Origin: Verrucomicrobiia bacterium
GTDB taxonomy: Bacteria > Verrucomicrobiota > Verrucomicrobiia > Verrucomicrobiales > DEV007
Reading direction: 5' to 3'
DNA length: 64,000 bases
Assembly: GCA_030427505.1 (NCBI GenBank)
Contig: JAUICH010000006.1
Coordinates: 229,704-293,703 of the forward strand
This document shows, in pieces, positions 19,288-28,318 of the stretch. Numbering within the stretch: the stretch's first letter is position 1; each line of letters opens with the position of its first letter. Made by a program: the position numbers and the translations under genes. The notes below the pieces were generated by a model. It was not told the DNA's origin and ran no database searches. It worked only from the letters and a program-made list of their open reading frames with translations.

Positions 19288-19710
19288 ATGATTACCGTTA
19301 ACAAAGAACTGGAACGGCTTCAAAAGTCCATCGAAGACGAAGTGAGGCGGGTTGGCGAGATTGGCCACTACCTGCGGGAATTGCCCGAAGCGGCCCACAA
19401 CGATATCCAGCCCAAAGTGGAACGTCTGCAAGTGATGGGCCGGGCCCTCCTGCGCGACATGCATGAATTGACCGACCCAGGGGAAGGTCACCACATCAAA
19501 GGTGGCATCGAGCAGGTGGAACGCCTGCGGGACGAGTTCCATCGCGAAGCCAGCAACGTACTGAACGAACTGAAGACCATGTCCCTGGGCGCACCCAGCT
19601 CTGTCACCAATGGTGGCGATCTGCTGCTGGGCACCATCGAGAAAGCCGCGATGAAAACGCGGGACCTGGCCAATTCCGTCATTCAAGCGGTGCGCAAAAA
19701 CCAGGACTAA
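19288..19710 (+). CDS. Hypothetical helical protein
   Basis: This 140-residue protein is not recognised. It is charged and almost entirely helical, with heptad-like leucines in LERLQKSIEDEVRRVGEIGHYLREL and VERLRDEFHREASNVLNELK. No signal peptide, membrane segment or Cys is present, suggesting a cytosolic coiled-coil protein. It stands alone between the metal operon and the quinoprotein gene, with its own ~120 bp upstream region containing a partial inverted repeat around TTCTCAAT and ATGAGAA. Confidence 0.65.
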   Translation: MITVNKELERLQKSIEDEVRRVGEIGHYLRELPEAAHNDIQPKVERLQVMGRALLRDMHELTDPGEGHHIKGGIEQVERLRDEFHREASNVLNELKTMSLGAPSSVTNGGDLLLGTIEKAAMKTRDLANSVIQAVRKNQD

Positions 19711-19845
19711 GAGTGCCGGTGTCTGTCGGAGGCGGGCAAGAATCGGTTCGAAACAGGCCGGGAACGGCCTGTGGGGCTGCTTTGTGACTTGACCGGGCTG
19801 GCGGCATTCGTTTCATAACGGCAGTCATTTACCCGAGATCAGGCT

Positions 19846-21162
19846 ATGAAGAACACCTTCGCTACCGCTTCCCTAACCCTCCTTATTCATGGCGGCCTGA
19901 TGGCGGCCGGCACTCCGCTCTTCGCGCTGGAGTGGCCGCAGTACCGCGGCCCGAAAGGTGACGGCATAGCCGCTGAGACTCTGGCGCAGAAAGGGTTTCC
20001 GGAAGGCGGGCCCAAAGAAGTGTGGAAAGTCGAAACATCAGATGGTTTCAGCTCTTTTGCCGTGGGCGGGGGCAAGGCTTTGACGCTGGTGCTGCGCGAG
20101 GTGGATGGGAACCCCATGGAAGTGTGCGTCGCCTACGACGCGGCGAACGGCGCTGAACTTTGGGCGGCTCCGCTGTGGATTGGCGGTCAGTATGGTCATG
20201 ACGGCGGCAACTCCGGCACGGAAGACAATAAGGGCGGGGACGGTCCGCGCTCCACGCCCACGATTGATGGCGACAAGGTCTACGCCATCGACGCTCACCT
20301 GCGCGTCTATTGCCTGAACCTGGCGGACGGCGCGACGGTGTGGAGCCGCGACTTGGTGCGCGAAAACGGCGCTCAGAACATCAAGTGGATGAACGCCGCG
20401 TCTCCGGTGATCGACGGCGACAAACTTTTTGTGGCGGGCGGCGGAAAAGGCCAGTCCTTGCTGGCCCTGAACAAGGCGGACGGCAGCGTCATCTGGAAGG
20501 GTGAAGACGACGGCATCACGCACTCCACGCCCACGATCGCTGAAATTCACGGCGTGAAACAGGTTATCTTTTTCACCCAGGTGGGCCTGGTGTCCGCGGA
20601 GGCTGAAACGGGCAAGGTCCTGTGGCGCTATGACTTCGATTTCAACGTATCCACCGCCATCTCTCCGGTGGTGTATGAAGACGTCGTTTACTGTTCCGCG
20701 GGCTACAACGTGGGCGGCGGCGCCGTGAAAGTGGTGAAGGACGGCGGCGGCTTCGGGATTGAAGAACTGTGGCGGACCAAGAACGAAAACATCAACCACT
20801 GGAGCACGCCGGTGGTGAAGGATGGCTACCTCTACGGCATGTTCAGCTTCAAAGAATACGGCGACGGTCCGCTGGCCTGCGTGGATATCAAGACAGGCGA
20901 AATGAAGTGGAGCGAGGCCGGTTTCGGTCCGGGCAACGTGATCTTATCCGGGGACCAGTTGATCGTGCTTTCCGACAAGGGCGAGATCGTCTTGGTGTCC
21001 GCCGAGCCGGACGCTTACCAGGAAATCGCCCGGGAAGACGTGCTGGACGGGAAGTGCTGGAGCACGCCCGCCCTGGCTGGCGGCAAGGTGTATGTCCGCA
21101 GCACGAAGGAGGGCGGTTGTTTCGTCCTTTCAGGTCAAAGCGTGGCTGCCGCTGGAAACTAG
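19846..21162 (+). CDS. Exported PQQ-binding-like beta-propeller (quinoprotein-like) protein
   Basis: The 438-residue protein has a signal peptide then LEWPQYRGPKGDGIAAET, the typical opening of outer-membrane-assembly-BamB-like or PQQ-like proteins in PVC bacteria. Repeats such as VYAIDAHLRVYCLNLADGAT, LLALNKADGSVIWKG and VGLVSAEAETGKVLWRYDFD are the blade motifs with AxDxxTGxxxW. No dehydrogenase active-site Asp/Glu set can be assigned, so it may bind rather than catalyse. Its TAG stop codon coincides with the left edge of the MITE-like repeat that follows. Confidence 0.88.
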   Translation: MKNTFATASLTLLIHGGLMAAGTPLFALEWPQYRGPKGDGIAAETLAQKGFPEGGPKEVWKVETSDGFSSFAVGGGKALTLVLREVDGNPMEVCVAYDAANGAELWAAPLWIGGQYGHDGGNSGTEDNKGGDGPRSTPTIDGDKVYAIDAHLRVYCLNLADGATVWSRDLVRENGAQNIKWMNAASPVIDGDKLFVAGGGKGQSLLALNKADGSVIWKGEDDGITHSTPTIAEIHGVKQVIFFTQVGLVSAEAETGKVLWRYDFDFNVSTAISPVVYEDVVYCSAGYNVGGGAVKVVKDGGGFGIEELWRTKNENINHWSTPVVKDGYLYGMFSFKEYGDGPLACVDIKTGEMKWSEAGFGPGNVILSGDQLIVLSDKGEIVLVSAEPDAYQEIAREDVLDGKCWSTPALAGGKVYVRSTKEGGCFVLSGQSVAAAGN

Positions 21163-21377
21163 GCAGTGTGGACAAATTCCCGAACCGCCCGGAATAGATG
21201 AAAAAGGAAGACAGAATCAGCGCCGCAAGCGGCGAATTTTCCAAAAACGCGGCCCATTTTACGCCTGGCTGCGTTCCGCCTCACTCTATTGGGGTCACCC
21301 AACGGCGTTCGGCGCGCCTTGCCAGCCGAAAAATGGCCTCGCGCCGGGCAGTCCGCCAATTTGTCCACTCTGCCTAG
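21159..21377. repeat. MITE-like element, complete copy, on a TAG stop codon
   Basis: The ends are inverted repeats: GGCAGTGTGGACAAATT after CTA on the left and AATTTGTCCACTCTGCC before TAG on the right (one mismatch). The outer bases give CTAG at both edges, as expected for TA duplication at a CTAG target, the preference known for IS630-family elements. It is ~215 bp, non-coding, with an internal hairpin around CAGCGCCGC-AAGCGGCG. A second copy starts at 63859 with the same left end and a closely similar interior. Confidence 0.8.
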
Positions 21378-21620
21378 TGTTCAGGCAGAGCTAAAGTGAC
21401 GGGTGAATGGCGAGGATTTTTGGCCGGGGCCAAGGCGCGAGGAAGGCGGCTATGTGAATCACAACCGGCTGAAGAGTAACGAAGGCCCCGTCCAAAAGGA
21501 CCGCTCCGCGCCTTCTCCCTGACGGTTTTCGTTTCAGACCGAGCATCTCTCATCTCAACATTGACGGACTACTAGCCCTTCGTAGTCTAAAAAGGGGGAA
21601 ACCACTTCCTTGTGGCAACG

Positions 21621-21922
21621 TTATTCCGCCTCCCCCGGATTATCGATGACGTTGATGCGCCGCAACCAGTCCTCAAACATCACCGGCTACTGATTGTCCG
21701 GCCCTTCGTGGATGCCTTCCGCGTGCCCTCCGGCCTCATACACGTGCAGTTCCGCCGGCACTCGCTTCTCGCGCAGGAGGAGGAAGAAATGCGCCGCGCA
21801 TGCAGTTTGGTGGCGATATCCCCCGGCAGGACAGTCAGGTCCACGTCCGTTCGCGGTAGCTCTACGGGACCGAACTCCTGGTGTAGATCACTGAGAATGC
21901 GAATGCGCATGTGGTCTGACAT
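21621..21922 (-). pseudogene. Scar joining a metallophosphoesterase start and an esterase C-terminus
   Basis: Reading leftward, ATG at 21922 (or 21907) opens a frame with MRIRILSDLHQEFG and DVDLTVLPGDIA, the metal-binding N-terminus of calcineurin-like phosphoesterases. After the GDI motif the similarity ends. In another frame from ~21800 the sequence reads FFLLLREKRVPAELHVYEAG then GHAEGIHE, the catalytic-His region of alpha/beta-hydrolase esterases. That frame has a TAG at 21687-21689 and continues to TAA at 21621 (FEDWLRRINVIDNPGEAE). Neither gene is whole, so this is a deletion scar. Confidence 0.7.
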
Positions 21923-22091
21923 TCAGGAACTGATCTTTCGATTTGCCGGGAGGCGGATCAATCAACTCACGGTGGCTTTTTTGAAGCCCTCACGATCTCC
22001 CGAACTTCTCTATATTTTCTACTTGGGTCATGAATTGGCGATTTTCTTCCGAGCATGAGAGCGTCTCGCCATGCATCGTAGATTCTCCCGC

Positions 22092-22799
22092 CTACTGAGA
22101 ATAGCCGCCGGTGACGACCCACATCGTGCCTTTGTCGTAAACCGCGCTCATGCGCCATCCTCCGCTTTCGGCGCTGAAGATTTCGTGTTCAATGGGGGTG
22201 GGAACCCACCATGCGGGGGCATTGCCTTGCAGCGCGAAATAGGGAGAGGCCACCTCACTCTTCAGATCATAGTAGCCGACATACTTCGTAAACTGAGCTT
22301 CGCTAATATCGGCGCGAAGAAAGTATTGAAAGTCTGGTATGAATAAATCCGTTACAGCATGTTCTCTCACGTTCGCCGCCGTCCAAGACAGCGCTTTCCG
22401 GTAGGGCCAGGTGAAAAAGTGATAGCTGGCGACAATTCCGGCCAAGTAGATGGCGGCCACGCCGCAGATGGCGAGTAAAGGTGAAGCCGGGCGGCTTCTG
22501 TCTTTGACCTCCCGAGACGAAAGTGCGACCGCTATTACCGCGACGGCGAGGACTGGCACAGTGAAGCAAATGGCCAGAGGTTCCGGGACGGGCTCATTCG
22601 GGTAGCCGGGAAAGGTCCACTTCGCAAGAAAGGCCGAGGCGATCAGGGAGCAAATGACCGCCGTCAGGCCAAAGAAGAAGCCTTTGGCTACATTCCAGAG
22701 TCCGTCCCGCCAACGGAGACATCCGGACAGGACTCCCGCTGCCGGTGCCAGAATGCCACCACAGAATGCAAACACCCCTTGCGTCCAGGTCAGCTCCAT
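22092..22799 (-). CDS. Hypothetical membrane protein
   Basis: This 235-residue protein is not recognised. The first ~130 residues hold four probable transmembrane segments (FAFCGGILAPAAGVLSGCL, GFFFGLTAVICSLIASAFL, AICFTVPVLAVAVIAVALS, PLLAICGVAAIYLAGIVAS). The rest is a soluble domain with aromatic-rich sequence (YVGYYDLKSEVASPYFAL, WWVPTPIEHEIFSAESGGW). It lies next to decayed genes, and no partner is apparent. Confidence 0.6.
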   Translation of the reverse strand: MELTWTQGVFAFCGGILAPAAGVLSGCLRWRDGLWNVAKGFFFGLTAVICSLIASAFLAKWTFPGYPNEPVPEPLAICFTVPVLAVAVIAVALSSREVKDRSRPASPLLAICGVAAIYLAGIVASYHFFTWPYRKALSWTAANVREHAVTDLFIPDFQYFLRADISEAQFTKYVGYYDLKSEVASPYFALQGNAPAWWVPTPIEHEIFSAESGGWRMSAVYDKGTMWVVTGGYSQ

Positions 22800-22840
22800 T
22801 TCGGTTGGTTAGACGATAGGTGCGGCATCGGCGGCTTTCA

Positions 22841-23197
22841 ATGAACGATCATGACGCCAGGGCTCAGTTGTCATTTCCTATCTTGGATCGGAGTCCGGGA
22901 AGGATCGTCGATGTCAAGACAGGGGAGTTTCCGGAAAGTTTCGCGTCCGATCCAGGAATGGAGGGGCAGGTCAGAAGAGTGGATGGGACTGTCCAGGGAA
23001 ATGACATCTACCTTCCCGTGACCTTGGGTACCTCCACCGATGCCGCCTACCCGATTGGAGCAGTGGTCTCCTCGCGGGAGATTCCGTCTTTCAGATGCTC
23101 CTCAGGCGTTCGCCGGGCTGTGCTGGTGATGTCGTCTTCGCGGGCCGCCACATCGGTGGCGCCTTCCGGGGCGGTCGCGGCTTTGATGGGCCGCTGA
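22841..23197 (+). CDS. Hypothetical protein ending in an octamer repeat (doubtful)
   Basis: The frame from ATG 22841 gives 118 residues without a recognisable family. It includes ILDRSPGRIVDVKTGEFPES and NDIYLPVTLGTSTDAAYPIG. Its TGA stop lies within the first unit of the 8-bp tandem repeat that follows. The opposite strand (23047-23373) is also open with high GC3 but has no ATG, so which strand codes, if either, is unsettled. Confidence 0.3.
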   Translation: MNDHDARAQLSFPILDRSPGRIVDVKTGEFPESFASDPGMEGQVRRVDGTVQGNDIYLPVTLGTSTDAAYPIGAVVSSREIPSFRCSSGVRRAVLVMSSSRAATSVAPSGAVAALMGR

Positions 23198-23254
23198 GCA
23201 GCTGAGCAGCTGAGCAGCTGAGCAGCTGAGCAGCTGAGCAGCTGAGCAGCTGAG
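23193..23254. repeat. Tandem array of the octamer GCTGAGCA (7.75 copies)
   Basis: Seven perfect copies of GCTGAGCA run from 23193 to 23248, followed by GCTGAG. Each unit junction makes the palindrome CAGCTG. Because 8 is not a multiple of 3, a change in copy number would shift a reading frame passing through it. Read leftward the array is free of stops (encoding repeats of SAAQLLSC); read rightward it contains TGA. Confidence 0.9.
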
Positions 23255-23468
23255 ACGGATTTCGGTCCCGAAGCTTGACTCGATTTTGGGGCCTTCCGAT
23301 CAGAGATTTGGGTAAGATTCCGGGGCCGGGGAAAGGCAGGACAATGGGGAGAACGCAGGACCGGGCAGCGTCCTCATTCTATGTCCAACCTCGGGGACTG
23401 TGAAAATGCCGTTGACTTGGGAATTAGGATTTGCCCTGCCCATATGACCGTCCTAGCCTCTGAAGCTA

Positions 23469-25463
23469 ATGAAAACGTTAGGCTTCATCTGCTTTTTTCT
23501 GGCTGCCTGGGCTGGGCTTGCGGCCGCGCAACTCAGGTCCGAAGCCGAGGGAGTGATTTTCTACGATCAGGCCGGACTGAAAAGCCGTGAGTTTGCGACG
23601 CCCATTGAGTTTCGCTACATCGAAAAAAGTTCCCAGATATGGGAGGTGACTACCGCGGATAGCCAGAAGCTCAGGCTGATCTACCGGAATATCATGGGGG
23701 TGGTTGACTACCCTAACCTCCAACAGGACTACACCTCCAAGTTTCAATTCGACCAATTGCGCCAGCTGCAGGGGCAGTTGAAAGAGATGGCCGGGCAGTA
23801 TGCCAAAGGGGCGGATCTCCTGGAGTCCATCAGCAGAGACGTGGACGCTTTTCTGGCTCAGGCGGACACCGGAAAAGTCTTCAAGCAGGGCGCATGGGTG
23901 GCAGAGAGTGCCCCGATGGAATCCCCAGTGGCGTCTGCCGCGGGCACCATCACGACAGTGTCAGGTAAAAAGTTCACGGGTGCCTCGATCAAGGAAGCGG
24001 GTCCGGACGGTGTCGTCATCTATCACTCGGGCGGGGTGGCGAAGGTGCCGGTCAGTGACGTGAGCGAGGCAGACCTGGAGAAGTCCGGTTACGATGCCAA
24101 AGAACTCCTCGCGCAGGCCGAGGAGGCCCGCGCCGCCGCCGAGGCCGCGGCTGCCGCGATGACTCCTGCGGTCGCCATGACGTCCCCTGACGGGGGAGCG
24201 CCTTCCACTGGAGCGATGCCGGCGGGACGGGCTTCGGACTCGCCACCGGATTCCCCGAATCTTCCCGAGGGGCCCTGGAGACCGCAGTCTCTTTCGGACG
24301 TGGCCACTTGCGCGTTGATCATCGATACGACTTTGAAGGACGGTGAGGGCTCTGGCACCGGCTTTCTCTGCAATCACGGCGGAGCCACGTTCATCTATAC
24401 CAACATCCATGTCATCGATCAGGCGGTGACCCTGAAGATCCGGGACTCCGCGGGGCGGTTTTATGAGGATGTTGAGTATGTCGAAGTGGTGAATTCGGCC
24501 ACCGGCGAGTTCCAGCGGCCGGACGGTCGCCTCTTTGGAGGAGACATCGCCCGGCTGAAGTTGAAGACCTACCGGCCCAACGCCCTGACCCTGGCGCCCC
24601 CAGGGCAGAAGATGTCCAAGGGCACCCGTCTCGGCGTGGTGGGAAACAGCGGCGGCCGGGGCGAAATTACCGAGCGGACGGGCGAACTATCGACGGACCG
24701 GGGGCAGACCTTTGTGCACTCCGCTCCGGGCGAGTCCGGAAACAGTGGAAGCCCGGTGGTGGATTTGGAGAAGTTTGAAGTGTACGGCATACACACCTGG
24801 GGTGTTCCCTTGCCGCTGGACCCAGTGACGGCACGCTGGGTGAAGGACGACTCCGAGGTCCCCATGGGTGAGTCCATCCACTTTGCCCCCTGGCTGAATG
24901 CCGAAATAGAATGGCTGCGGATGACCCTGCCCCAGTTTCTCGAGATGGGGCGGAAGCTGGAAACCCTGGAGAGCAACGTCTATGCGCTGGCCCTGATGGA
25001 CGCCATTGTTCCGACCACGGACGGGCTGTTTGTCGATCCCCGGCAGATCGTCCGGGGCGACTACACGGTAGAGATGATCCTCGACGCGTTCTCGGGAAAT
25101 CCGGTCATCAACCAACTGATCCAGCTCCATGTGCAACTGGCGAGAAACCGGGAGAGCAAACTGAGGATCAGCAACCACGAGGTCTGGACGCGGTACCTGA
25201 AAGTGATGGAGAACTGCCTCTCCCTGGTCACCTCTCACCGCCGGGAACTTGGCATCGTTTCCTGGCCCTACTACCACCGGCTGGAGATTGAGGCCCACAA
25301 GACGCCCCATCTCTGCCTGGCCTATGAGCAGGTCCTTTACACGGCGGCCCGGTATTATGAGGACAGCCTGAGCGTGGGAGGAAAGATTCCCCTGGGCGGA
25401 AGACCCCGGCTGCCGAGCCTGGACGCGGACAGCGAAATGATCCGAAGCACGGCCCGGGAGTAA
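23469..25463 (+). CDS. Exported trypsin-like serine protease with N-terminal accessory domains
   Basis: The 664-residue protein has a signal peptide (ICFFLAAWAGLAAAQ), an N-terminal region with an SHD1-like beta segment, and a second small beta unit (TITTVSGKKFTGASI, VVIYHSGGVAKVPVSDV). An Ala/Pro linker leads to a trypsin-fold protease. The triad is visible: His in YTNIHVID (~314), Asp in GGDIARLKL (~359) and Ser in GESGNSGSPVVDL (~425). The last ~190 residues are helical and not recognised. It is a lone gene with a ~100 bp gap to the hemolysin-III gene. Its substrate is unknown. Confidence 0.85.
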   Translation: MKTLGFICFFLAAWAGLAAAQLRSEAEGVIFYDQAGLKSREFATPIEFRYIEKSSQIWEVTTADSQKLRLIYRNIMGVVDYPNLQQDYTSKFQFDQLRQLQGQLKEMAGQYAKGADLLESISRDVDAFLAQADTGKVFKQGAWVAESAPMESPVASAAGTITTVSGKKFTGASIKEAGPDGVVIYHSGGVAKVPVSDVSEADLEKSGYDAKELLAQAEEARAAAEAAAAAMTPAVAMTSPDGGAPSTGAMPAGRASDSPPDSPNLPEGPWRPQSLSDVATCALIIDTTLKDGEGSGTGFLCNHGGATFIYTNIHVIDQAVTLKIRDSAGRFYEDVEYVEVVNSATGEFQRPDGRLFGGDIARLKLKTYRPNALTLAPPGQKMSKGTRLGVVGNSGGRGEITERTGELSTDRGQTFVHSAPGESGNSGSPVVDLEKFEVYGIHTWGVPLPLDPVTARWVKDDSEVPMGESIHFAPWLNAEIEWLRMTLPQFLEMGRKLETLESNVYALALMDAIVPTTDGLFVDPRQIVRGDYTVEMILDAFSGNPVINQLIQLHVQLARNRESKLRISNHEVWTRYLKVMENCLSLVTSHRRELGIVSWPYYHRLEIEAHKTPHLCLAYEQVLYTAARYYEDSLSVGGKIPLGGRPRLPSLDADSEMIRSTARE

Positions 25464-25566
25464 GAAGCGCGGGACGGCGTTTCGGTGCGCGGGACTGGCC
25501 CGCAAAGTGGCATATTGGGAGAAACAATCCCTCGCCACGGTGGCTTTTGCGGGATAATCTCGCCAT

Positions 25567-26283
25567 ATGGAGACCTCCGTTTCCCCGTCCCGTCCCCATG
25601 TCTGCGCGTCCCGGCAAGCCGTTCGTGAAGCGCGCATTGCCACTTTCAAACGGCGGAGGTTGCGGGAAGAGTTGGCCAATTCTCTGACCCACGGAGCTGG
25701 ACTGCTTCTCAGTATTGGCGGGCTGGTGGCCCTACTCATCGTGGCGGTGACCGAAGGTGGGCCCCTGGAAATCGCCTGCGCGGCCGTTTATGGCGCCAGC
25801 CTGGTCCTGCTTTACGGTTCGTCCACCATCTACCATGCGGCCACCCACCGGAAGTGGCGCCGCTGGTTCGGTTTGCTCGATCACTGCGCCATCTACATTC
25901 TCATCGCCGGTTCCTACACGCCCTTTGCCCTGCTTGCCCTCCGGGGTGGTCTTGGCTGGACCGTATTTGGCGTCGTTTGGGGGCTCGCGCTTCTGGGCAT
26001 TGCCGGAAAGGTAATGGTGACTCACGCCCCTTCCGTCCGCTCCACCCTTCTTTATGCGGGCATGGGCTGGATGTCCGTTCTGGTCATCTGGCCGCTGTTC
26101 AAAGCTCTGGGCGGCTGGAGCTTCGGCCTCCTCATCGCGGGCGGTGTCGCCTATTCGCTGGGGACCATCTTTTTCACCCTGGATCGCCGGCCCTATTTCC
26201 ACGCCATCTGGCACCTCTTTGTCCTCGCGGGCAGCGTGCTCCACTTCGCCGCGATTTTTCTGCATGTGTTCCCCTTGGTGTGA
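25567..26283 (+). CDS. Hemolysin III / PAQR-family membrane protein
   Basis: The 238-residue protein has seven hydrophobic segments and the family's conserved residues: ANSLTHGAGLLLS near the N-terminus, YGSSTIYHAATHRKWRRWFGLLDHCAIYILIAGSYTP split over TM2-3, and the HAIWHLFVLAGSVLHF ending. These His residues form the zinc site of the PAQR fold. Bacterial members are inner-membrane proteins, possibly ceramidase-like lipid hydrolases or involved in membrane homeostasis; the 'hemolysin' name is historical. Length fits the family. Confidence 0.93.
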   Translation: METSVSPSRPHVCASRQAVREARIATFKRRRLREELANSLTHGAGLLLSIGGLVALLIVAVTEGGPLEIACAAVYGASLVLLYGSSTIYHAATHRKWRRWFGLLDHCAIYILIAGSYTPFALLALRGGLGWTVFGVVWGLALLGIAGKVMVTHAPSVRSTLLYAGMGWMSVLVIWPLFKALGGWSFGLLIAGGVAYSLGTIFFTLDRRPYFHAIWHLFVLAGSVLHFAAIFLHVFPLV

Positions 26284-26418
26284 TCGAGCAAGGAAACGTT
26301 CTTGCGACACAGACACGTTCTGAGCGGGCAGATCGTCTGGAATCGGCTCTTCTCCCGAGAATCGTGGGAGATATCGGACGGTGTCAGTAAAGACTTTCCC
26401 CAAACTCTCCGCAGAGAA

Positions 26419-26493
26419 TGGAGCCGAAGGTCGGAATTGAACCGACGACCCACGCATTACGAATGCGTTGCTCTACCCCTGAGCTACTCCGGC
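26419..26493 (-). tRNA. tRNA-Thr (anticodon CGT)
   Basis: On the minus strand the cloverleaf reads GCCGGAG acceptor (paired with CTTCGGC through one G-U), D-arm TAGCTCAGGGGTAGAGCA, anticodon stem ACGCA with loop TTCGTAA (anticodon CGT), T-arm GTCGGTTCAATTCCGAC, discriminator T and encoded CCA. It is isolated, between the hemolysin-III gene and the M14-type gene. Confidence 0.95.
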
Positions 26494-26706
26494 TTTGAAG
26501 AGGGAGGTGGGGGGCTTCAATCAAGAATCCACACGCCCCTCTGGCGGCTCGATAAACCGGGATCGGATGTCCGGTTTTCAGAGCAGGGGCTAGCTTATCG
26601 CCATACCCGAGATTGTCAACGGGCAGGAAGACTGGCTTGCCCGGTTCGTGTTCATGACGGGAATGGAGGGTAGCGGCCCGTTGCGTTCGTCCTGCCCCTG
26701 CGTAGG

Positions 26707-27615
26707 ATGAATCCTTCCATCCATCGTTACATGAACCAGGCGGAAAAGCAGTTTCTCGCGACCCACGCGGCACATGATGTAGAGGCCGTTCTGGCTGCCT
26801 GGCGGGAGATCGCCGCCGCCGCTGGGCTGACCCGGACGGAGCTTGCCGAAGAAGGCGGGTTTCCCGTGGTTGCCTACGAAACTCAGGCGCTTCTCACCGG
26901 TCAGGGCCGGATGCGGCGGGCGCGGGGCGGTGCCGGGGGGGCCTCCGCAAGCGGCGGGAGTGGCGGCTCTTCCCCCAGCCACGCTGTGTATCTCTGCGCC
27001 GGCGTTCATGGAGACGAGCCCGCCCCGGTCTGGGGGCTCGTCGAATGGGCGCACAGGAATCTGGCGCTACTGAAGGCGAAGCCTTTCCTGATATTTCCAT
27101 GCTTTAACCCCTGGGGCCTCGCCAACAACACGCGCCACGACTCGCGGGGGGAAGACTTGAACCGTCTCTTTCACAGTACGGACCGGCCGCTTTTCCGCGC
27201 CTGGCGAGAGTTCTTGGCCAAGCGGCATTTTCTTCTCTCGCTGAATCTCCATGAGGACTATGACGCCCGGGGCATCTATGTCTACGAGCTTGGACGCCGC
27301 GGCCATGACCTTGGCGAACCTCTCCTTGGGGCTTGCGAGCACCTCATTCCGCGGGAACCCGGTTCCGATGTGGATGGAAATCCCATTCAAAGGGGAATCG
27401 TTCAGCGAAAGAAGAACATCCGGCAGATCGTGGAAGAACGCCTGGAGGGCGCCTTTCCGGAGTCGATCTATCTATACCTGCATCACAGCCGTTTTGCTCT
27501 CACCTTCGAGACGCCTTCTGAGTATTCACTCTATGTTCGAGTCCGGACCCACCAGCAGTTCATCGCGTCTGCCATGAAACTGGCGGACCGGCTGGCCAAT
27601 GGCGCCAAGGGGTGA
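26707..27615 (+). CDS. M14-type zinc deacylase (succinylglutamate desuccinylase/aspartoacylase-like)
   Basis: The 302-residue protein has the zinc carboxypeptidase fold of the AstE/AspA branch. The first zinc motif is GVHGDEPAP (His and Glu), the substrate Arg/Asn region reads RHDSRGEDLNRLF, the third zinc His is in LNLHEDYDARG, and the catalytic Glu is in LTFETPSEYSL. A Gly/Ser-rich insertion around residues 73-90 (GGAGGASASGGSGGSS) is unusual. Likely role: hydrolysis of an N-acyl or peptide-like bond in the cytosol, possibly murein-peptide recycling as for related proteins. ATG 26731 is an alternative start. Confidence 0.83.
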   Translation: MNPSIHRYMNQAEKQFLATHAAHDVEAVLAAWREIAAAAGLTRTELAEEGGFPVVAYETQALLTGQGRMRRARGGAGGASASGGSGGSSPSHAVYLCAGVHGDEPAPVWGLVEWAHRNLALLKAKPFLIFPCFNPWGLANNTRHDSRGEDLNRLFHSTDRPLFRAWREFLAKRHFLLSLNLHEDYDARGIYVYELGRRGHDLGEPLLGACEHLIPREPGSDVDGNPIQRGIVQRKKNIRQIVEERLEGAFPESIYLYLHHSRFALTFETPSEYSLYVRVRTHQQFIASAMKLADRLANGAKG

Positions 27616-27711
27616 GGTGAGTGTGTCGTGTCGCCTGAGAGCAGCGGTGGATGGGGAATCCGCTGGGGAGGGGGGCTGCAAACCTCGTTAGTGACTATTC
27701 CTGACAGAATT

Positions 27712-27834
27712 CAGGTTTTCTCGGATAAATTATAAAAATTTGGTAATAAGTTGTTAATAAGCTGTTGAACCACGTTGAATAACTGTTTACATTTTGTTAA
27801 ACAATTGAGATACATCTGCACTTTCGAAGGGGTA
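27712..27834 (+). promoter_or_regulatory. AT-rich leader with repeats upstream of the RHH gene
   Basis: This 120-bp stretch is much more AT-rich than its surroundings. It contains TTGTTAATAA, two direct GTTGAA copies ten bases apart (one helical turn) and the imperfect palindrome GTTTACATTTTGTTAAAC. The arrangement suits autoregulation by the ribbon-helix-helix protein encoded next; this is inference. Confidence 0.4.
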
Positions 27835-28236
27835 ATGGGGCTGCATTTGGAAGTTCTCGATGGCGCGCCAGTAATGAAGAAGAGTAGTAGATATGTCGGG
27901 TTTCGGGCTCCAGACGAACTCATCGAGCGAGCCAAGCAGGTCGCCGAGCAGGATCGGCGCAGCCTTTCCAATTACATCGTCAAGCTGATAGAGGATGACC
28001 TTCGCGGTTCGGGGGTTCACCCCGAAATGGATGAGTTTGTGGAGTCCGGTTTATCTGGAGGGAAAAGAGACCGGTCTTCGGGAGGCGGTACCAGCACTCA
28101 CTTTTCGCCGCCGCAGCTCATTCCCTTGCCCTCACCCGGGTTTGATGACGAGGATGACGATGACGAAGAGGAATATGACGATTTGGGCCACGGTTCCCTG
28201 GATCGTCCGCCGTCGCCAGACGATGGGGAAGCCTGA
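27835..28236 (+). CDS. Ribbon-helix-helix DNA-binding protein with acidic tail
   Basis: The 133-residue protein has a short lead, then SSRYVGFRAPDELIERAKQ and VAEQDRRSLSNYIVKLIEDD, the beta-strand/helix/helix pattern of CopG/Arc-type RHH proteins. The C-terminal half is disordered and very acidic (FDDEDDDDEEEYDDLG). The ATG at 27835 is preceded by GAAGGGG; ATG 27874 is also possible and would start right before the RHH strand. It most likely represses its own AT-rich promoter. No toxin-like gene is beside it, so a toxin-antitoxin role is not supported. Confidence 0.75.
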   Translation: MGLHLEVLDGAPVMKKSSRYVGFRAPDELIERAKQVAEQDRRSLSNYIVKLIEDDLRGSGVHPEMDEFVESGLSGGKRDRSSGGGTSTHFSPPQLIPLPSPGFDDEDDDDEEEYDDLGHGSLDRPPSPDDGEA

Positions 28237-28318
28237 GCGTGAATTGGTGGATGGAGAGCGCCGTGCGTCTCCGTGCGGAGACGGCCGGAGTATCCCAGCG
28301 GCTTTAGAAGAATAAAAA

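Noticed and set aside
23193..23254. Octamer array as a CRISPR or origin repeat
   Set aside because: Units are directly adjacent with no spacers, and no cas or dnaA-type genes or boxes are near.
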